DNA of 43,124 bases from an uncultured Oscillospiraceae bacterium (GTDB taxonomy: Bacteria > Bacillota > Clostridia > Oscillospirales > Oscillospiraceae), in NCBI GenBank assembly GCA_949948775.1, contig CATLHC010000018.1, forward strand, positions 1 to 43,124, in the 5' to 3' direction. Made by a program: the position numbers and the translations under genes. The notes under the pieces are model-generated. The model did not search any database, was not told where the DNA came from, and was given only the letters and a program-made list of their open reading frames with translations. Numbering within the stretch: position 1 is the first letter of the stretch; every line of letters begins with the position of its first letter. Below, piece by piece: positions 39,397 to 43,124 of this stretch.

Positions 39397-39405
39397 CAAT
39401 TAGAC

Positions 39406-39444
39406 AAAATCGGCTGTTCCCCATTGCGGGAAACAGCCGATTTC
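39406..39444 (-). terminator. Rho-independent terminator downstream of the alpha-glucan operon
   Basis: AAATCGGCTGTT-(13)-AACAGCCGATTTT with a U-rich end on the minus strand. It lies about 185 bases after the HAD gene; the sequence between holds nothing I recognise. Confidence 0.8.
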
Positions 39445-39627
39445 GTTTGATTTGGGTTTGCTTTCTTTGGGTGGTTCAAAATCCTCGCCTGTTTTAAGCG
39501 GCGTAACATACCACGCTGTGGGAGGGAAGCCGGGAAAAATAATTCCCCGCGGAGGATACCGGTATTGTTCGCAGGGACACAATTGGAGTGCTCTTACCAG
39601 GTCTCCATAATTTTTAGACGATATTTT

Positions 39628-40377
39628 TCATGCTTTTGACGGCCTCTCCCATGTCAAAATGCGCAGCGCCTTTTTCAGATCCATCCCCTCCAGCACGTCG
39701 TCCGCCTGCGGAAAGGGCTCGTCGGGGGAAAGGTTGGAACGGATGTAGAGGGTCGACAGCCCCACAGCCCGGGCGCCCTCAATATCGCACCGCCCGTCGT
39801 TGCCGACCATGACGGCGCGGTCGGGGGGGATGGCGTTCTCCTCCAGCAAAGCGCGGAAAAAACGGGGGTCCGGCTTTTTGCATCCGTAGTCGGAGGAGAG
39901 ATAGACGCCGTCGAACAGGCCGTCCAGACCCAGCCGCTTCAACTCCCAACGGGTGAAGACGGCCTGGGCGTTGGACAGCAGCCACACCCCGCACCCCCGC
40001 GCCCGCAGGCCGCCCAGCAGCTCCGCCGCGCCGGGGTACAGGCGCAGGTACTCGGTGGAGCGGCGGCGGAAGGTCAGCCCGGTGCGGACGGCCAGCTCCC
40101 GGTCCGCCGCCGCTCCCTTTTCCTGATAAAGCCGCTGAAAAACCTGCTCGATCTGAATCTCCGGGTGGGCCTCGTGGGCGTCCCCCTGCCGGGGCGCGTC
40201 CCGCTCCAGCCCGTTCACCAGCCGGAAGTAGGCGTCCCGCAGTTCGCCGGGCCGGTACAGCGCCCCGTTCCGGCGATATTCCTCCGCCATGCGCACCCAC
40301 AGCCGAGGGGAGCGCTCGTCGGTGTGGATGTCCACCAGGGTGCCGTAGAGGTCAAAAATGCAGTGCCGGTATCTCAT
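39628..40377 (-). CDS. HAD-family hydrolase
   Basis: 249-residue haloacid-dehalogenase phosphatase. Motif I DLYGTLVD (Asp nucleophile; the second Asp is replaced by Tyr, which is seen in dehalogenase-like and some phosphatase subgroups), motif II LLSNAQ, motif III Lys in YGCKKPDPRFF, motif IV VGNDGRCDIEGA. The cap domain is helical (type C1). Its start overlaps the alpha-glucosidase stop by four bases, so it is the last gene of the alpha-glucan operon. It may dephosphorylate a sugar phosphate from that pathway. Confidence 0.9.
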   Translation of the reverse strand: MRYRHCIFDLYGTLVDIHTDERSPRLWVRMAEEYRRNGALYRPGELRDAYFRLVNGLERDAPRQGDAHEAHPEIQIEQVFQRLYQEKGAAADRELAVRTGLTFRRRSTEYLRLYPGAAELLGGLRARGCGVWLLSNAQAVFTRWELKRLGLDGLFDGVYLSSDYGCKKPDPRFFRALLEENAIPPDRAVMVGNDGRCDIEGARAVGLSTLYIRSNLSPDEPFPQADDVLEGMDLKKALRILTWERPSKA

Positions 40378-41996
40378 ACGGTCCGATAATAGAGCATCCG
40401 GGTTTCATAGGGGCGCAGAACGCCGGACGGACCGGCGTAGTTGGCGGCAAGCACCCGCGCCTCCCGGAACGCCTCCGGGCACACCTCGGGCTGTTCCCGC
40501 GCGGTGAAATTACACACCACCAGAAGATGCTCCTCCTGCGTATCGCGGGTGTAGGCGAACACCGCTTCGTCCTCTGGGTTCAGCAGGGTGAACGCGCCCT
40601 CCCGGAACACTGGGTATCGCTTGCGCAGGGCGATGAGCTTTTGGTAGAAATAGAACACGGAGTCCGGGTCCGCCAGGGCGGCCTGGGCGTTGATTTCGGG
40701 GTAGTTGGGATTCACCGGAAGCCAGGGCTTGGCCTGGGAGAATCCGGCGTTTTCTCCAGCGGTCCACTGCATGGGCGTCCGGGCGTTGTCCCGGCCGTGG
40801 GCATAGATGCCCGCCATGATGTCCTCCGCCCTGTCACCCCGGGCCAGCCGCTCCCGGTAGGTGTTGAGGATCTCCAGGTCGTCATATTCCTCGATGGGCA
40901 GGCGGATGTTGGTCATGCCCAGCTCCTCCCCCTGATAGACGTAGGGAGTGCCCTGCATCCCGTGGACCATGGCCGCCAGCATTTTGGCGGACTCCACCCG
41001 GTACTTCCCGTCGTCCCCCCAGGCGGAGACGATCCGGGGCAGGTCGTGGTTCTCCAGGAACAGGCTGTTCCAGCCCTGGCCCGCCAGCCCCTTCTGCCAG
41101 CGCTCAAAGCACTTTTTCAGCTTCACCAGGGGCAGGGGCTTCACCTCCCACTTGTCCTTGCCGTAGTCCAGGCAGATGTGCTCGAACTGGAACACCATGC
41201 TCAGCTCACTGCCGTCCGGGGCGGCGTAGCGCCTGGCCTCCTCCACGCCGGCGCTCCAGGCCTCGCCCACAGTGACCAGGGTGTCCTCCTTGAATGCCTC
41301 CCGGCGCATCTCCTGGATGTATTCATGGAGGCGGGGGCCGTTGGAGGTGATTTTTTTGTCCGGCTCCTTGCCGATATTGTCGATGACGTCCAGCCGGAAG
41401 CCGCCCACCCCCTTGTCCACCCAGAAGCGGATCATGCCGTACAGCTCCCGGCGCATGGCCGGATTCTCCCAGTTCAGGTCGGGCTGCCAGGGGGAAAACT
41501 GGTGGAAATACCACTGGCCGATCTCCGGCACATAGGTCCAGGCGGGGCCGCCGAAGGTGGCCTTCATGTCGTTGGGTGGGCAGTCCGGCGTGCCGTCCCG
41601 CCAGATGTAGAAGTCGTGCCAGGGGCTGTTCCGGTCCGCCTTGGCGGACAAAAACCAGCGGTGCTGGTCGGAGGAGTGGTTGAGCACCAGGTCCATGATG
41701 ATGGTGATGCCCCGTTTTGCCGCCTCGGCGATCAGCGCTTCCATGTCCTCCATGGTGCCGAACCGGGGATCGACGGCCCGGTAATCGGCGATGTCATAGC
41801 CGTTGTCCTTTTGAGGGGAGGCACACACCGGGGACAGCCAGATGCCGTCGACGCCCAGCTTTTCCAGGTAGTCCAGGCGCCGGATGACGCCGGGGATATC
41901 CCCGACGCCGTCACCGTCGGTGTCCTGAAAGCTCTTGGGGTAGACCTGATAGAAGACGGCGGATTTCCACCAGTCCTTTTTTGTCTTATCCAGCAT
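40374..41996 (-). CDS. GH13 alpha-glucosidase (oligo-1,6-glucosidase type)
   Basis: 540-residue cytoplasmic GH13 enzyme releasing glucose from isomalto- or malto-oligosaccharides or trehalose-like substrates. Conserved regions: DLVLNHSSDQHRWF (region I), GFRLDVIDNI with nucleophile Asp (II), TVGEAWSAG with acid/base Glu (III), and FLENHDLPR with transition-state Asp (IV). The N-terminus KSAVFYQVYPKSFQDTDGDG is typical of the GH13_31 oligo-glucosidases. The start MLDKTKKDWW overlaps the debranching enzyme stop by 11 bases. Length is normal and all catalytic residues are present. Confidence 0.95.
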   Translation of the reverse strand: MLDKTKKDWWKSAVFYQVYPKSFQDTDGDGVGDIPGVIRRLDYLEKLGVDGIWLSPVCASPQKDNGYDIADYRAVDPRFGTMEDMEALIAEAAKRGITIIMDLVLNHSSDQHRWFLSAKADRNSPWHDFYIWRDGTPDCPPNDMKATFGGPAWTYVPEIGQWYFHQFSPWQPDLNWENPAMRRELYGMIRFWVDKGVGGFRLDVIDNIGKEPDKKITSNGPRLHEYIQEMRREAFKEDTLVTVGEAWSAGVEEARRYAAPDGSELSMVFQFEHICLDYGKDKWEVKPLPLVKLKKCFERWQKGLAGQGWNSLFLENHDLPRIVSAWGDDGKYRVESAKMLAAMVHGMQGTPYVYQGEELGMTNIRLPIEEYDDLEILNTYRERLARGDRAEDIMAGIYAHGRDNARTPMQWTAGENAGFSQAKPWLPVNPNYPEINAQAALADPDSVFYFYQKLIALRKRYPVFREGAFTLLNPEDEAVFAYTRDTQEEHLLVVCNFTAREQPEVCPEAFREARVLAANYAGPSGVLRPYETRMLYYRTV

Positions 41997-43124
41997 AGTA
42001 TTCTGCCTCGCTTTCGATTTTTTCCAGCGCTTCATAGACCCGCAGCAGCTCACCCACGCTCCACGCCTGGGCAAAGCAGCCCTTGGACCGTCCCGGCTCC
42101 AGTCCGTCGTACACCTCGGGAAGCTGACCCACACAGCCCTCCCGCAAAATGCTCTCCATGGGGGCCAGCTGCTCCCGCACCGCCCGGGCGGCGGCGGGCG
42201 AGTTCCCGTGGACCTTCAGATAGGCCAGGTAGTACGCCCCCAGGGGAAAGGGCCACACCGTTCCCTGGTGGTAGGCCAGGTCCCGGTCCCGCTGGGGCCC
42301 GGCGTAGACGGGGTGGAATTCCGGGTCGTCGGGGGAAAGGGTCCGCAGGCCGCAGGGGGTGTAGAGATGCCGGTACACGGTGTCCACCACCCGCCGCTCC
42401 CGCGACCGGGGCAGCATGGCAAAAGGCATGGACACCGCCCAAATCTGATTGCACCGCAGCTGGGTGTCCGCCCTTGTGCCGGAGAGTACATCCTTTAGGC
42501 AGCCCTGGTCTTCCATCCAAAACTGCTCGTTGAACGCCGTCTTGACCTGCTGTGCCAGGGCGGCGTATTCTCCAACCTCCGCCCCGGTCAGGGGGGCCAG
42601 CTCCCGCAGGACGCACAGGGCGTTGTACCAGTAGGCGTTGAGTTCCACCGGTTTGCCGTGGCGGGGAGTGGGCAGGAAGCCGTCCAGGTTCACGTCCATC
42701 CAGGTGACCTGATCCGTCCCCTCCCCGGCGGAGATAAGCCCATCCGTGTCCATGCGGATGGCGTGGCGGGTGCCCCGGCGATAGGCGGCGATGATGCGCG
42801 CCAGCGCCGGGAAGGCCTCCCGGACGAACGCGTCGTCCCCGGTTTTTTGATGATACAGCCACACACAGTTGACGAGCAGGAGGGCCGCGTCCGCCGTGTT
42901 GTACCGGGGAGGTTCCCCGCCTTCGGGGAACAGGTTGGGCACCAGCCCGTCCCGTTCATAGGCCAGAAAGGTGCGCAGCACGCTTTTGGCCTCCTCACAG
43001 CGTCCGGTGGACAGCAGGCACCCCGGCAGGGCGATCATGGTATCCCGGCCCCAGTCCCCGAAGAAGGGATAGCCCGCTGCGATGGTCATGCCACCGGTGG
43101 AGTCCCGGCGGGTGATAAAAGCGT
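41986..43124 (-). CDS. Glycogen debranching enzyme C-terminal part, cut by window
   Basis: At least 379 residues of an amylo-alpha-1,6-glucosidase (GDE_C, GH133-like, (alpha/alpha)6 barrel). The frame runs past the right edge without a start, and the first residues read AFITRRDSTGG, then TIAAGYPFFGDWGRDTMIAL and PGCLLSTGRCEEAK, a hallmark of bacterial debranching enzymes. Further motifs are EPPRYNTADAALLLVNCVW, TDQVTWMDVN and RDLAYHQGTVWPFPLGAYYL. It cleaves alpha-1,6 branch points of glycogen in the cytoplasm. It heads the visible operon with the GH13 glucosidase and HAD protein, forming an intracellular glycogen or oligosaccharide breakdown set. Confidence 0.94.
   Translation of the reverse strand, partial: AFITRRDSTGGMTIAAGYPFFGDWGRDTMIALPGCLLSTGRCEEAKSVLRTFLAYERDGLVPNLFPEGGEPPRYNTADAALLLVNCVWLYHQKTGDDAFVREAFPALARIIAAYRRGTRHAIRMDTDGLISAGEGTDQVTWMDVNLDGFLPTPRHGKPVELNAYWYNALCVLRELAPLTGAEVGEYAALAQQVKTAFNEQFWMEDQGCLKDVLSGTRADTQLRCNQIWAVSMPFAMLPRSRERRVVDTVYRHLYTPCGLRTLSPDDPEFHPVYAGPQRDRDLAYHQGTVWPFPLGAYYLAYLKVHGNSPAAARAVREQLAPMESILREGCVGQLPEVYDGLEPGRSKGCFAQAWSVGELLRVYEALEKIESEAEYYAG

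Noticed and set aside
39400-39582. 60-codon minus-strand frame
   Set aside because: Its C-terminus is the terminator hairpin at 39406-39444, it has no ribosome site, and its composition is not protein-like.
39638-39648. 11-base match (GACGGCCTCTC) to the candidate guide region at 2575-2585
   Set aside because: It lies at the 3' end of a HAD gene rather than at a promoter, and a match this short is near what chance gives when scanning many possible guide frames.

Overview
The window reads as chromosomal DNA from a GC-rich, motile, flagellated member of the Clostridia, most likely an Oscillospiraceae-type gut bacterium (Flavonifractor / Lawsonibacter / Intestinimonas-like). The pointers are Gram-positive style ribosome binding sites, a CsrA beside flagellin, RecD2-type helicase, CD1871A-family and RNHCP small proteins, SLH surface protein and class I c-di-GMP riboswitches. 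The genus is inferred from gene content only. Almost all genes lie on the minus strand.

Right-to-left on the minus strand, the first region (1-6740) is a motility block. It holds a serine recombinase, a TnpB-family protein in which all three RuvC catalytic positions are replaced (a TldR-like, nuclease-dead RNA-guided DNA-binding protein), a structured intergenic segment that may encode its guide RNA, csrA, and a very long flagellin cut by the window edge. A methyl-accepting chemotaxis protein with a sigma-D type promoter lies just beyond. The flagellin leader carries a textbook CsrA-binding hairpin, and the csrA leader has a weaker one. I regard recombinase - dead TnpB - gRNA - csrA - flagellin as the most interesting system here: RNA-guided transcriptional control stacked on CsrA translational control.

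Region 6984-13605 is accessory and partly decayed: an IS256-type transposase remnant, a CPA2 cation/proton antiporter, an operon of PAP2 phosphatase, a GH3 protein that has lost its catalytic barrel, and an HSL-type esterase, then a frameshifted AraC/GH39 fusion. Region 13719-22301 looks like one regulon around a VanRS/OmpR-like two-component system: two MacB-like ABC transporters and a redoxin-like lipoprotein on one side, and a second redoxin-like lipoprotein, a CD1871A CXXC micro-protein, a NapH-like Fe-S membrane protein and a TlpA lipoprotein on the other. A shared box (TTAACACRGATTTT) sits at constant distance from the -10 of all three promoters.

Region 22302-34217 is mostly core: tRNA-Leu(UAG), lysA, recD2, a polysaccharide deacetylase / PHP / ATP-grasp cluster, a DUF815 ATPase, an RNHCP zinc protein with a leader-peptide style 5' region, ttcA, and rplM-rpsI. 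Region 34317-37696 is a surface locus: an SLH-domain secreted protein preceded by four tandem class I c-di-GMP aptamers, and a transglutaminase-like lipoprotein. Region 37556-39325 is a small mobile-looking module (AP2-domain zinc-ribbon protein and a second serine recombinase). The right end (39628-43124) is an alpha-glucan operon: glycogen debranching enzyme (cut by the window), GH13 alpha-glucosidase and a HAD phosphatase.

Motility (flagellin, MCP, CsrA, TldR-like protein) and c-di-GMP-controlled surface protein expression together suggest an organism that switches between swimming and attached states with several RNA-based layers of control. No CRISPR array, rRNA or replication origin was seen.
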